Assembly (NCBI RefSeq): GCF_032854445.1
Contig: NC_088306.1
Coordinates: 16,959,764-17,023,763, forward strand
DNA: 64,000 nucleotides
Direction: 5' to 3'
Origin: Liolophura sinensis
Taxonomy: Eukaryota; Mollusca; Polyplacophora; Chitonida; Chitonidae
The translations under genes and the position numbers were made by a program. The first letter of the stretch is position 1. Every line of letters begins with the position of its first letter. Positions 41,557 through 54,433 of this stretch are shown one piece after another. The notes beneath the pieces were generated by a model. It searched no databases. It worked only from the letters and a program-made list of their open reading frames with translations, and was not told the DNA's origin.

Positions 41557-42589
41557 AATTATCCAGAGGCTGGATTTCAACGGTTAGATGGGTTACTATC
41601 CATGCTGCAGCATTTTATATTAAATATTATGAAAGCCGAATGTTTGGGAGTGACAGGGTCTGGCAGGTTCTCTAACACTGTACACATATATATCCTGTGC
41701 CACAGGAGCAAACATTACAAGGCACTTCCAAAACTAGAACAATGACTTCGCTGTGGTGATTCATGGATCGACTAACTACACCACACCTACACAATAAAAC
41801 CACCAAACATTACTAATCAGTGGAAAGGAGGAAGTTTCTCCTTTAACAACGACAGAAGTATATTAAAGACTATAGTCATATGAAGTATGCAATATGACAA
41901 AATCGATATACTATATACAGTCATCTGGTAGCACATTGTTCTGGCCTTTCACATGTATTGCTGCAACAACCCTAACGGAACAATCTTACTTTAAAGTTTT
42001 CATATATGCAAGGATATAGCAGTGAATTATCTTTTGTTTGTGAATGAATGAATGAATGAATGATTATGATTTAACGCCACATCGACAATGTTTCAGTCAT
42101 ATCGTGGTGACTTTGTTCTGTTTCTGCCATCAAAACAGACATTCATACACCAGCCGTTCATCAAAGTGGACGTTCCAGTCCAACAATCGCAAGGCCCATT
42201 CCCAAAACAACTTTCAACACAAACCACCAAAGAACTAAGAAGGTGTATAAATCATGAAGTATGAAGTTGGATTCATGCAAAAAGCAGCAATCAAGAGTTT
42301 TCATTGATGTAGGAAAGACACATATCAAATGTTCTAGGCGAATGAATGATATCAGTATTCAATATTTTATTTAACTTCTTATAGAGGCAGTACACTAGTT
42401 TATCTATATACCATATTAACCCGTTCCTGATAGCGAATTAATACGTAATCAGGAGGCGACTAATCCATTAGCTAGACCGAAATGCAATTGGTCAACAGTC
42501 AAGGAATGGATTTAATGAACGATTTTTTTTAGACGGTGACGTTTCTTGTGACAAAAGAAATTTATGACATATGGTTTCCAATAGTTTGC

Positions 42590-42745
42590 TCCAAGTCCGA
42601 TCATACCAAAGACTTTAAAAATGGTACTTGCTGCTACCTTCCTTGATGCTCAGCACTTAGAGGTTAGAGCAAGGACACGTAGCTGGTTGAACCATTGTCA
42701 ACATAATGACTATGTGTGGTGTCATATCTGGTGTCTTCGGCGTCA
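42590..42745 (+). repeat. Interspersed repeat family B, copy 1
   Basis: TCATACCAAAGACTTTAAAA, GCTCAGCACTTAGAGGTTAG, GTAGCTGGTTGAACC and CAACATAATGACTATG align with 63440-63620. About 42062-42110 (TTTAACGCCACATCGACAAT and CAGTCATATCGTGGTGAC) may be the head of the same composite element. Confidence 0.55.
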
Positions 42746-43494
42746 CAAAAAACATACTATGTACATATATACACACGCTGAAAGACTCCTCATCTTCATA
42801 TGACTGATAAATTGTTAACTACGGCGTAAAGTCCTAAGTCTCAAGCATACATATATATGCACACATATACTGCGATGATGTTATGTCTGATGTTTTCTGA
42901 ATAACGCCTCAGTGACGTAGCACTGTAAATATGAATGATCTGATGATGTGCTATAGAATCCATGAAGCATCAGCGTGATATCACCAAAATGTTGAAAGCA
43001 ACGATAAATGCCAATCATATAAAGGCGGATCCACATTTGACTTTCAACTCTCTACATATAGTAGCTAAGAGGTATCCACATCTGACTTCTCAACTCTCTG
43101 TTCTACGATTCATCACGTTTTCATGTCTAACATTTCGGCCTGGTGACGAATTGCAAATTTGAAAAAGTTGAAGGAAGACTTATATGAAAACAAATAATCA
43201 TGTCCAATCGACGTAATAATTTTTCATGCCACATGAGCGACCATACAGTGGATTATACTCTGGTTCACGCTGTCCCCTATATACTTTCAAGATGTTGTAT
43301 ACACATGAACTCTTGCTTACGCTTTCCCTTCGTCCATTCTAAGCCAGTTCGAGCTCATTTCCGCATACTAGCTGTTTGCTTATATAATAACAATTCCAGA
43401 ATATGTCACGTTTGAGGATCTGTCCACCTAACGGTATATTTTGTACCATGGACGTGTGCATTGTTGTATGGTTGGTTTCTATCCAATGTCGATG

Positions 43495-43565
43495 GTAAGC
43501 TGGATGTGGCTCAGTGACTATAGGTGCGCCAGTCTCTCAGGCTTGCTTTCAACTAGGTCCTCGCT
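43495..43565 (+). repeat. tRNA-like SINE head fragment
   Basis: GATGTGGCTCAGTGACTATA resembles a polymerase III A-box region; a decayed B-box follows (TTTCAACTAGGTCCTCGC). Too decayed to be a tRNA gene. Confidence 0.35.
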
Positions 43566-43912
43566 CAGCCCAGCTATATGGACTGGAAATTTCTAGATTT
43601 CTATACGCTCTCATTGTTCGTGAATGAGGTGCCCATGAGGCTGCTTGCAGAGTCCCTTAAACGCTATATTTATATTCAACCAATATACTGTGCATGCCTG
43701 TATGTCATAATTACCAAATTGCCTTTCTATATACAGGACTACATTATTTGCAATATATGTGTAATATAATATAATTCAAATATTTGTTTATTGTAACTGC
43801 GGACAAACTGGTTATACAAATCAATCCATTCTATTGTAGAAATGCATATTTCTGCTCAAATTGCATGTTTATTTGTCTATATACATATGAGTCACAGTGA
43901 ATTTCTATAATA

Positions 43913-43927
43913 CCCCCCCCCCCCCCC
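43913..43927. repeat. Run of 15 C
   Basis: Homopolymer; the length may be unreliable in assemblies. Confidence 0.8.
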
Positions 43928-44595
43928 AATATACGTGCATACATGCATGGATGAAGTGAGATGGGAGCGTCTTCTCCCATCCATCATATATCTGTGCATG
44001 TACACGTATGTGTTTCTATGGATTCACGCGAGTGTGTTTGCCCTGATACAGATAACAGATGGTCATCCTGGCAGCGATATTTTTAGACAATTCTTGGAAC
44101 AAAAATAGACTATGGTTCTTCATCGACTCTTGCGCTGGCGCACGAGACGAACTCCTTGCAAGTATAAATATTCACTTTCATTTACATTGATGGATTCGGT
44201 TTTTCGGAATTTTATAAACATATGTGGAGTATGTATTACAAGGGATTTGATTATATAACAAAAACTCGAACCTCTAATCTTGTCTCTGTGAGTGATGCGT
44301 GATGAATATATTGGCCTAAGCCAAACAAATTGCATGCAGTTCGAATTTCTGACTAAACCACTATACATGTTTACAACACAAGAGCTGAAAGCCTTGGGAA
44401 TGTTATCCTACAGGCCTGTGATCCGATTAACGCCCTGAGAGTAATCACTCATTTGTATCCCAATAAAACGTATATACAAGGTGATTCTCACATATAAATC
44501 TATACAACACAATTAATGTGTACTGCGTATATTTTACTTTACCGATGAGCCTTTCAAGAACGTGCAAGCAGAACTATATTCCCACTGGACCGTCG

Positions 44596-44603
44596 TGACG
44601 TCA
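44596..44603. promoter_or_regulatory. CRE-type palindrome TGACGTCA
   Basis: Perfect octamer with no assigned gene. Confidence 0.25.
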
Positions 44604-45779
44604 TACTCTGACTCGGCCGACTGTCAAATTCTTCAATATAACACAGTCGTATAATTTACAGGAAATGGCTTTCCATGCATAACAAATCTCGTATGACCAC
44701 AAAACACAGCATCAAAGGATACTCCGGTATTGTTATATCGGTCTTATTCGAATTAGTATATAGAGATGGAGTCCCTAAGACGTCCGGAAGACTACGATTG
44801 TATATATACAGGCCTTGTATACCATTATGGCAAATTTCTCATATATGTTCGAAGCGTCTATGCATTCAGGCTGAATAACAGGATCCCTGACAGCCAAAGG
44901 TGACTGTATAGGTCAGAAAATCGGACATGAAAGAATAGGCGAAACACCACAGCTTTTAACCATCTAAAGCTGCACACACTTCTTGAGATTTGCTAGTCAA
45001 GAAAAAAAAATACACACAGATTACAGTATACACATATGATTTTGTTATAGGAAATTATATATACTGAAGGTATATATTTTTTACCGAAGGAGAGAAAAAT
45101 GACAATGGCATCCTAGCTAGTGTAGAAAAAATGGGGGAATATAGCTTATACACCCCAAAACGGCCAGAGCGTTAAAATGATGCCCAGTACCAGCGTTGTA
45201 GTGGACGTCACGACATCTTGTATGGCTTAGCAAAGGCTGAAATGACGCAACGAGTTGAGATCGTTGTATACAGTATTAGAGGTGAAAGATTTTTGTATGA
45301 AGTTCATTGTTCATCAACATACGAACACCATGTGCCCTGAGTCTACCGTTTACACGTAATTTTTGAACGGTCATATTTCATGTACGTTAATAAATTTTTT
45401 TTTGCACTGTATGTGTTTTTTTTTTAATATGAATAACTTTAATAAAGATATCCTACAGGTATATAGGTATATACCTATTTACAATATAATTTCAATAGGT
45501 ATAGAGTATAGAAAAAACGAAACAAAACGAAGGAGTTCAGAATGATTGTTTTTCTTCCATTTTGCCTACAAACGTCGCCATGCACCATAACTGCACAGAA
45601 TCCTCCTATATAGGCTAGTACAATATTTGTGTTTTTTTTGGCTCTTTTTCTATCACACATGGGTAGATTAACTACATTTCCAGGAACTGAATTAAATTTG
45701 TACAATTTCCAGAGTTCTAAAAATTTTCTGCAAATCGAATCATTTCACGTGGGCTGTCCGAACCATTTATGGGGAAGAC

Positions 45780-46029
45780 AGAACTTGTCCTAGAAGAAAA
45801 ATCGATTGCGGCGCCGTCGGCAATTGTCACTTAGAGCGAAGAGATAACATAGGGGCTGCTTGATTTAGGCCAATAAATCTGCAAATTTGATTGGCAGGAC
45901 TGCTGGCCGACTGAGCAGCGTGGCAGCGTGGTCGCGAGCGTCAACCTGTCGCCCCTGTCAACCCGACCAGAATGGTACGACCCCGCGCGAGACTGTCCGA
46001 ATGTCAGGCAGTGATCGCAGAAAACCAAA
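45780..46029 (+). promoter_or_regulatory. Promoter region of the gene starting at 46030
   Basis: More GC- and CpG-rich than its surroundings. Two CCAAT boxes in opposite orientation (45870-45874 and 45890-45894) sit about 150 bp upstream of the start codon. The start itself is embedded in AAAATGGCGGCC, a YY1-type element often found just downstream of transcription starts. No TATA box is evident. Confidence 0.5.
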
Positions 46030-46182
46030 ATGGCGGCCGACGTATGGCGAGGTGTGATGGAAGGCACGGGGAAAACAGGAGGAATCAGTGGGCAAGATGA
46101 TTCTTCTGAGAGCGATGGCGAAACAGAGCCAGCCAGGGCCTTCCACAGACGGATTTCCACCAATAAAGAGATTAAGAGCGCC
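46030..46182 (+). CDS. First coding exon of an unidentified gene
   Basis: ATG in a strong context (CAAAATGG) opens 51 codons, MAADVWRGVMEGTGKTGGIS..., continuing through an acidic Ser/Asp/Glu stretch (QDDSSESDGETE) to AFHRRISTNKEIKSA. The frame runs into a canonical donor GCC|GTGAGT at 46183 (phase 0). The promoter-like upstream sequence, good start context, biased composition and canonical donor support a real 5' exon. RRIS with flanking basic residues is a possible basophilic-kinase site. I do not recognise the family, and no continuing exon could be assigned with confidence in the remaining 17.8 kb. Confidence 0.55.
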
Positions 46183-49100
46183 GTGAGTAGAGAGTCTTTT
46201 TACACGCAAAAGACGTATTCCGATCTTTTTCGGTGTTGAGCATGTGTGTGGATAACGGGCGGTATCATTTGTATGATAGCAGATAACATGCCGGTGGTGA
46301 GAGACTAAGTGGATTGATGATCTGTCGATTTCTCACCATACATCTTCTCACTGACTTGTGATTAGGCGATATGCCAAGAAATCATTCATTCATGAGTGTG
46401 TGTCAGGCTAGCGTGCTGGACATCGACACGGACGTCTGGGACGATGATTGTACGGTGTAGTAGTGTGGGCCAGCCTTCTGACGTTCTGTTACACAGGGGT
46501 CGTTGTTGTTATTAAATGTCAAAACTTTGCAGTTCATTAGGGTAAGTTATACACGTAGGCCTACTTCATCTATTCCTATATATTGGTTGTCAGACCACTG
46601 CAAATTTTAATTTTAAGTCGTTAAGATTTAGTACACTACGTAAATCACCAAAGGTAAAATTTACCCCCTTGCTCCATTTCCCCCATGCTGGTTCAAGTAG
46701 ACTTATAGAGGTAGTATAGGATAAGGCCTTATATATGTAGAACTTTGTATATACTGGACGAGTAGAGGCAGCTCAGTCTCTGATCTGTCTGAGTTATTAC
46801 AATACAGTCACAGTGTCACACTTGATCTAGTTGAATTGGTGCATGTGCACTGAATGATATTAGATGACAAAACACAAACAACAGAATAACCCTGTAGCAT
46901 AATGGTGTCATAATTCAGTCAGTGGTGACATTCACAGTAGGATAACTGGGTTCATTAGCTACTTGCAATCTGAAAAAAAAAAAAATTCAAATCAAAAAAG
47001 AAAGCAATGACTAAGCAAAGACCAAGTTTTACTTTGTTAAATTCTATATCAGGTACATCTAGCTGGCTAGTAAGTGCTTTTTCAGGGTAACCTCCAACTA
47101 CTCAAAAACATGATGTACACCTTGGGTAAACCCTAGACTCAAGGTGGCAGTAAAAGCTTATTGCATGAACATGAAATAGTGCTATACACTTTATGCTGCT
47201 TGAAGTTTTGTCAGCCTATAACACTTGGAATACTGTAAGATAAAGTTAGAGTAGCACCATTTGTAATCATCAATACTAATTTTCCAAGAATTTGATGTGG
47301 AAGTGAATGCCATGGTCTGGTATAGATAAATGCTTTCAGGAATTTTAATCTCAGACCAAGAGATGGGTTTGATCTATACTATATCTGTATTTTTGTAGCA
47401 CTCATATGTTTCACTTCATTTCCCATATGATGCATGGTGAGTGATGTCATTGTGTTATTAAATGCTATACTACTATTATATGTTCATGTGTTAAGCCCCA
47501 TTACAGTTTATGGACACTCCCTTCACAATCCCTATGATTACAGTTTTCATGTGATGATCTTGGGAAAAATATGTATTGTTTCATTGTTTACCGAATAATT
47601 TACCACATATGTGATTAGATGGTAGCCAGTTTTGTGGATGGAGGATTCCAAAATTAATGCCGGGTGTAAATCTTCGACCTCTGGCAAGTTACTGATGAAC
47701 TTTTCCATGCGTGACGTAAAGAATTGGACCTTCGTTGGTGGTTGGTCCCATGAACAGTGTTGACGATATATTGTCACCAAGGCTCCACAAATAGCGACAG
47801 CACTAGGAACCCTGTCCTAGGTCAAGATCTAGTCCGCACCACCACGTGTGTCTTGTAATTACCTGCTGAACCTTGTCCCATTCCCTCATGACTGATATAT
47901 CTTATTATAGTCCTTTGTAAGCCCAAAAGTTTGCCTGATTTGTGTGAAATAAATCTGACCCGGATCTTCAGCTTCTAACACAAATTCCACAAGGACATGA
48001 CATTGGATGTACTGTATGTGAATTTTCTTATGTCATAAAGGACATGTTCTGGGTATGTTTTTAATATTTAATAGTAGTAAATACATTTACTGACCTTAAA
48101 AAGATAAAATAATATTTTAAAGTTTTATCTTCTGAAATGTGAATTTAATGGCACCCAGACATGCTTTGACTTTTTAGCCGATGACGTCTCTCAGGGAAGA
48201 ACTTTAATGTAAGCAAGCCCATCAGTCTTTATAGCCCTACAGGGATTCTTCTTACAACTCTGTCCCAGTCTGTCAAGTATGGCAGAGATCTGAGATCCTC
48301 CACAGACAAGATTTCTAACCAGAAGGCGGAAACATGAGTTAATATACATGTAGTAAGGTGGTCAGTATGATTTTTGCCAGCTATGCAAACAAATCTACAT
48401 CCAAACCATTTTGAGCCATTTTACGAACCTGGGCCTGGGCAGATTGATAATGACAAGAAGGTTGACAATGTAAGAGATCAGTTGGAATACACTGTAAGTA
48501 TTAGATGCTGCTAGATGATGTGAAATACATGTAAGCTGAAATCATGCTGCAGAGCAAGATTTGCATGTTAAAAAGTACTTCATTTTACCTAAAGTTTGAT
48601 ATGTAAAAATGTATATTCAGAAGCACACGAAGGCCTGAAAATGGTACTTATGATACCAGCAATAAAGTTTTTTTTTGATAAGAAATTTATCAAATTTCAC
48701 AAAAAACTCAATAAGTGACTTTATCACAGGGAACGAATCAAGCAAAACATGTCATTTGAAGAAATGCCAAGTTTTGAATAGGTGAAATACATTATACTGG
48801 TCTTCAAATGTCCAGTCATTTTGAAGAAAATTCATCCGGAACAGCAGGATTTCGCATCAGTGTATCTCTACCACAAGTAGATGCTTACATGTACTTGCAC
48901 CTACTGTATTCTGGTTAGACGTAAACCCTACACTGTAGGATCATGGGAAGGTTCTTCATGCTGTTCAAACTCACATCATGTGAAGATGTGTTGTTACAGG
49001 CCTTAACAATACATAGTTGGCAAAAAAAAAAGCCCTGCTGAATGGCTTAGATACCATTATATTTCTCAGGCGAGCACACGAAAATGATTTACTACACCTG

Positions 49101-50028
49101 AGGTTTTTGGGATAGGAAACGCAAACAGTGGCATCCCTCATGTGATGTCACTCTACTGTACATGCACTGAGCCACTCTTGGATAGAGATGTTTATTTATA
49201 AATACATCTACCAGTATCTCGCAAACCAATTATGTTTTTTTTGTTTTGGGTTTTTTTTTAAAATTTTTTTTATTGACACATAATTCTTAATTATCACATT
49301 TCCCCTATGCTTTATTTTGTGAAGTATTTACAGGTGTTAGCTCTGCGGATAAGCTTCATCTCCTCTGATCTCAGCATCTAGGAGATGAACACTTGTCTGT
49401 CTGACCAACCAACCAACCAACCAACCAAAAGATTTACAGATATATATTTTTTTTTTTTACATCTTATCTGTATCAACTTTTTAGCTCTGTCTGAGCAGCT
49501 CTCTATGGGTCAGATTTTTGACATTCTGTCTCTTTAATGGGTGTTAACACAAAGGTTCTGAGTGCAAGACTAAATGAAATCCAGTTATGGCAGAATCTGA
49601 AAAAGTCTAGATGGACTCTTTTTATCATGTTCACTACTGTTTATTATTCTGTCGAGAAAGGCTATCATAGACTTGTACATTATGTACATGTACTGTGTGA
49701 TGAGTGAAAAGTACTCGAGGTTGGAGCTAAACAGCAGTAAAAAGAAATGCTTGTAAAAGGTATGCTTTGTGTAAACCAGGAAGTTGACCAACAGCCAGAA
49801 TAGTTTTTATTCCTATGTACATGTAATAAATTGCATTTAAAATCCATTTTGACATCAGAAAAGGTTAAGGAAAAAGGGTAGATTCCTTGACATTTCTTAT
49901 ATTTTTTTAGTGCTGAACACAAGCCATTCAATCTGCTCACCTTACATACTGTACATGCGTATGTGATTTATTTATTAGATGGTGAGCGGTAAAGTTTTTT
50001 TGGCTTGATCCCAGCAATGCCTGGTTTC

Positions 50029-50125
50029 GCACGGGCTTTACTTCCTGTGCTCCCATGTCTCCCAACCATAAGTCTTTGATTGTTACATGAGTGAAAAATT
50101 CTTGAGAACTGCATTAGAACACCAA
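50029..50125 (+). mobile_element. Decayed SINE 3' fragment
   Basis: GCCTGGTTTCGCACGGGCTT, CCCAACCATAAG, ACATGAGTGAAAAATTCTTG and TTAGAACACCAATG follow the order of the SINE body. It is next to a MITE family D copy. Confidence 0.55.
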
Positions 50126-50145
50126 TGTTTTCAATGAAAAAGGCT

Positions 50146-50342
50146 TACTGTAATTCTTCAACATTTTTGCATGTTTGCAAGGTGTTTATAAAAACATATT
50201 GTGAAGGCATTATTCTGTGTACATTGATAAAATTATGCTTTTTGATGAAGCCCCGTTTACCAACCCAAACCACTGTAGCTTTGTCTCCAAGATGAGATTA
50301 AAAATGTGCATATATTGCAAAAATATTGAGGAATTAGGGTAG
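50146..50342 (-). mobile_element. MITE family D, best-preserved copy (197 bp)
   Basis: Ends TACTGTAATTCTTCAACATT and, inverted, TACCCTAATTCCTCAATATT are about 75-80% identical over about 30 bp and define the family's terminal inverted repeats. The interior has no coding capacity. Confidence 0.7.
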
Positions 50343-52789
50343 ATTAATGTTGTTAAATTTGATTTCCAGTGCACTGTGTTGTTTTATAGTGCTTTTTATT
50401 TAAAGAACAGGAAATCTTCTGTCAGAGAATCAAGAGGATTACACTATAGATGCAAAACATCTATAGTGCTTCTTGGTCCGTGGGTGATGAAGAGTTAAAA
50501 GTGTTAGAAAAGTCGTAAGAGATAAGAAGATTGATGATTTTGAGACCTGTGTGTCACCACCAGGTTGATAATGACGGATATTATAACAGGTGCTAAGCGT
50601 ATAGGTAACTTACCTGGCAATGCTTGTGTAACACATCATTACAAAGGCACCATGTAGGAACACGAGGTAACGATGTACAGGTACATGTATGCTGACTGCA
50701 GATGGAAATGATAGATGCACCAGAAAATGAGAAAGTAGTGAAGGAAATCATCCCATCTTAAAGTAAGATGGTCGAATTTGAAAGTCTTTATTATAAGATC
50801 ACTTACAGACTTGGCCTTTTTTCAGGATGAATGTTCTGTGAAATATTGTTCCTGATCCTGATTCCTATATCTGTAACTCAATATGCACTTTAAATCTTCA
50901 ACCCTTTCCACCACTAAAGCACTTTTTCAGTAGATTTATGCACGGAATTGTTATGGAAATTAAGCAAAAAATGACTTTTGTCATTAAATATGGAAGCTTC
51001 ATAAAACTGTGCAAATTATTTCTCTGCACCCCATAGTTCTCTCAGAATGTTTCCAAATATTACTTGAAGAGGAAGGTAAAAAAAGTCGAAGAATAAAGGT
51101 TATTGTGTTTAAATACATGTGTACAACTTGTTTTGAGACAGAATTTGTGAACATCATGAAAGAAAATAACATTTGTTGTCCACATTTTTGGGATACCCAG
51201 CTGTGCCTAAAGTCCGTATCTTTGTTAAAGGGTAGAAAGCCAGCAGGAGGGTGAATAAGTACCAGAGGGTTTTTCAAGGCTCAAACTATTGTAGAGGGGG
51301 CCAAACTTTCCTCTGCAATCCTTGATTTATAAGTGGACGATGTTCACTTTGGATTCAACATGACAGAGTTTTTAGTCTGCATTTTCAACCCAGTTCAGTC
51401 TTTGATGTTGATGCTCTTTTTTTCATTTGAGCAAACAGTGGGGATTTGCCCAGATGACCTTGGTCAGGGGAGCTGTTGTTGAAATGCAAGTGTTGATGCA
51501 CCAAAGACCATAATTACATAGAAATTACGCATCTGTACTCGGTTGAAATAGAATCAGGAGATTGCATTATGCTGTCAAGGTCTTGAATTTAGGCTGGAGC
51601 CAGCTTGGAACAGTTGACGTATTGGGTGGTGGAAGTGGAAGAAAGAAACTTCCATGAACTAAATAGCCTGACTTGTTACCTCAATTATGTACAATTTCCT
51701 GAGTTACGCAACATTCTCAGTGGCAGAGTAGTAATTGTGTGCGTGTATGTTTGGAATGACCGCAGCGCATTTCTTATTATCACCCTATGGCAGCATGGCA
51801 GACTATAACAACACAGACTGAGCAAGGCCATTTCATCTGCTCACATGTATGTGTAACAGTGTGTACCATATCTACACAGATGTTCTTGGCTTCGAAATAC
51901 ATGTTTAGCTAAAAATAAATAAGTGTTGAACTAGTGGTGGAGACATGTATGCATTCAGATTTGTTTGATGGGTCAAATTCTTTAAATGTGATTGTGTACT
52001 TTTGGATTACTGTGTGAAAAAGTATTTCCTGGTATTGACATCAGTGTATGGTGAATCTACATGTACATGTAATTGTGTACATTCCGTGATAATTTCATAA
52101 GTATACAACAAAATATGTGCGTTATAGCAATATTCATTTAACCTGTCTAATAGTACGAGGGAGTTCATTGGAAGGCATTTATTGGCTACCTGCAGCCATT
52201 TACTTCTGCAGAAAATTGAGCAGGTAGCAGCTTACTTTGACCACTGCTTCTATTTTGCTTCATTTAATTCTTTATCAGGTGCATGAAGCTGGCTCCTTTT
52301 CCAGAGTAGCCTCCTGGTAAAGAAAACCCCTAGCAAATACATAGCACAACTGATTTTCTCTGCAAAGTACCAAACACGAGAATGTCTGAAACAATGACAA
52401 AGTGTAGGTGTCAGTGCCTGATTTGATGGGGAATGGGTTAATGATGGGTTAATGCTGGTGGTAGTGCATGTGCTTAGTGCTTTTACAATACACGTACACG
52501 TCAGAGTTGTTCTGCTGCGGAAAACTCAGAATGTCCATGTATTCCTGCTGAATGAACCATATGTTAACCATTGGCATCCTGCAGTGGCCTTTTTGTGGCT
52601 AGGAGTCTCTATATCAGCCATATGTTGTGAGAAGTAGTGTTTTGGGTGTGCCTTTTGTCACTAAATCTGTAGAGCTCATGTTAATCTCTTCCCTACTGTC
52701 ATTTAATCCTGGACTCATGACTGGGCTACACCTCTAATACCCGATTGGTGGGGACTATACCCTGGTAAACTACAGTACAACATGTACAG

Positions 52790-53100
52790 AATGCAATGTG
52801 CAGAATAAATCCTGAACACAGCTATGAATTCATCAAGCACATGTGCATGCAAAAGGCACTCCAAAGGAACTTAAATGAATGAGTGACTAACTGAAACCTT
52901 TATTTAATGATGGTGACTTCTTGCAACTTTCAAGCCATTAGAGTAGCCTTTAAAGCTTATGGTATGTGCAGAATAAGAACACGAACACAGTTACAAGTCT
53001 TCATGTAAAGGGCAGTTCAAAGGAACTTAAAAGAATGACTGACTGAAACCTTTATTTAATGATGGTGACTTCTTGCAACTTTCAGGCCATGAAACTAGCT
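52790..53100 (+). repeat. Two-copy tandem duplication, about 152-167-bp period
   Basis: CAAAGGAACTTAAA(T/A)GAATGA, then ACTGAAACCTTTATTTAATG and ATGGTGACTTCTTGCAACTT occur at about 52862-52936 and again at about 53018-53090. Each is preceded by a GTGCAGAATAA...GAACACAG block. Confidence 0.8.
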
Positions 53101-53240
53101 TATCGATCTAAAACATACCGAGTGAAATCCTAAGAGTGCTTGGTAGTTTGTTTTTGGTGAGTGTCACTAGCTTAAGTGATCTCATGCTGAATGACTTAAG
53201 GGTAGCTTTGTAATTTCTGGAAATAAGACATCAAATTTTT

Positions 53241-53379
53241 TACGTGGGAAGGTCTGTCAGCAGCCTGCTGATGATTGTAGGTTCCCCCTGGTCTGCGCGC
53301 AGTTTCCTCCAAGCACAACGCTGGTTGCCATCATATGAGTGAAATATTCTTTCTTACGGTGTAAAACACCAGTCAAATT
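53241..53379 (+). mobile_element. 5'-truncated SINE
   Basis: TACGTGGGAAGGTCTGTCAG, GTTTCCTCCAAGCACAACGC, ATGAGTGAAATATTC and GGTGTAAAACACCAGTCAAA. It starts at the same body position as the truncated copies at 12901 and 14571. Confidence 0.8.
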
Positions 53380-53859
53380 GGGGCAGGGTACTGACAAACT
53401 TTCCCACAGGTGACACGATTACATGTACGTAGATCATATCAGTGGAATACAAGCGGCTGTCATGAACTGTCAAAAAACTCCACGCATAATGAGACTACAT
53501 GTTAATAACTATCAACTAAAAATTCCGATCTTGGGTTTGAACCTGTACCTTGAAGCTTGAAAGTCCAGATCTGACAAAAGACCTTGCATGTTTTTGACAC
53601 AGACATGCCAGTGATCAGATTTAATACATTGGTGCAAATATTGAAGTGTTCATAACATTGCATTTGTTTGCATTGTTGCTGATACGGTTGCTTGCATTGT
53701 TTCTGATACTGGTGTTTGCATTTTGGCAGCTGTCTATTTGAATTGTTGCTAATACATGTAAATGGATGGAGTGGTGATAGGTTGCTTGCATGGTATAGAA
53801 AGCTGTAGCTACTGTGTACATATACTCCACAGTTCCATTAGTGCAATAGCACAAAGCAT

Positions 53860-54433
53860 CAAAGGTGGACAAAACATAAAAATGATATAAAGTTCAGATG
53901 AAAGAGTGCGAAAAGTTATACCTAAATGTGGTTTTTCTGATTTTTCCTTAAGGAAAAAAAGGCACTTGAAAATAATTTTTGTATGGTGGGTATTTGGGAC
54001 CACCTTTTGGTATTTATACTCATTGTTTAATAATGTCATAAATGAGGATGTTATACAGGTTTAATAAATATTTTTGCACTAGAATTTGTTCTTTCAGCAA
54101 ACAAATGTATTAAACCTCAATTTGGATCATATTTATATTTTTAATACGTTCATAAATATTATCATAATTTATGTTAATGCATATGTTTCAATATAAACAA
54201 CAGATTTACATTGAAATAAATTTATTACACAAGCATCACATTCTTATTTAGAACATTTTATGCAACAACAATAAATACCAAAAGTTGGTCCCAAATACCC
54301 ACCATAAAAAAATATTTTCAAATATCCTTTTCTCTTGAAAAAAAAATCCCCCAGAAAAGGCCATATTTGCAAATAAGTTTTGACGCTCTTTCATCTGATT
54401 TTGGCATCATTTTTATGTTTTCTTCACCTTTAA
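53860..54433. mobile_element. Near-palindromic foldback element, about 570 bp
   Basis: The arms 53860-54020 and 54262-54433 are inverted repeats of about 160 bp. Paired blocks include AAAACATAAAAATGATA/CATCATTTTTATGTTTT, CAGATGAAAGAG/CTCTTTCATCTG and ATGGTGGGTATTTGGGACCA/TTGGTCCCAAATACCCACCA. Weaker pairing continues inwards so that only a short centre is unpaired. No transposase is encoded. RNA from either strand would form a very long hairpin. Confidence 0.75.

Larger units (their letters stand above)
41557..45779. other. Intergenic, no gene seen
   Basis: Contains a (GAAT)n microsatellite (about 42043-42061), interspersed-repeat pieces (42062-42745 and 43495-43565), a 15-C run (43913-43927) and a CRE octamer (44596-44603). 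Short open frames lack domains and splice context. Confidence 0.4.
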
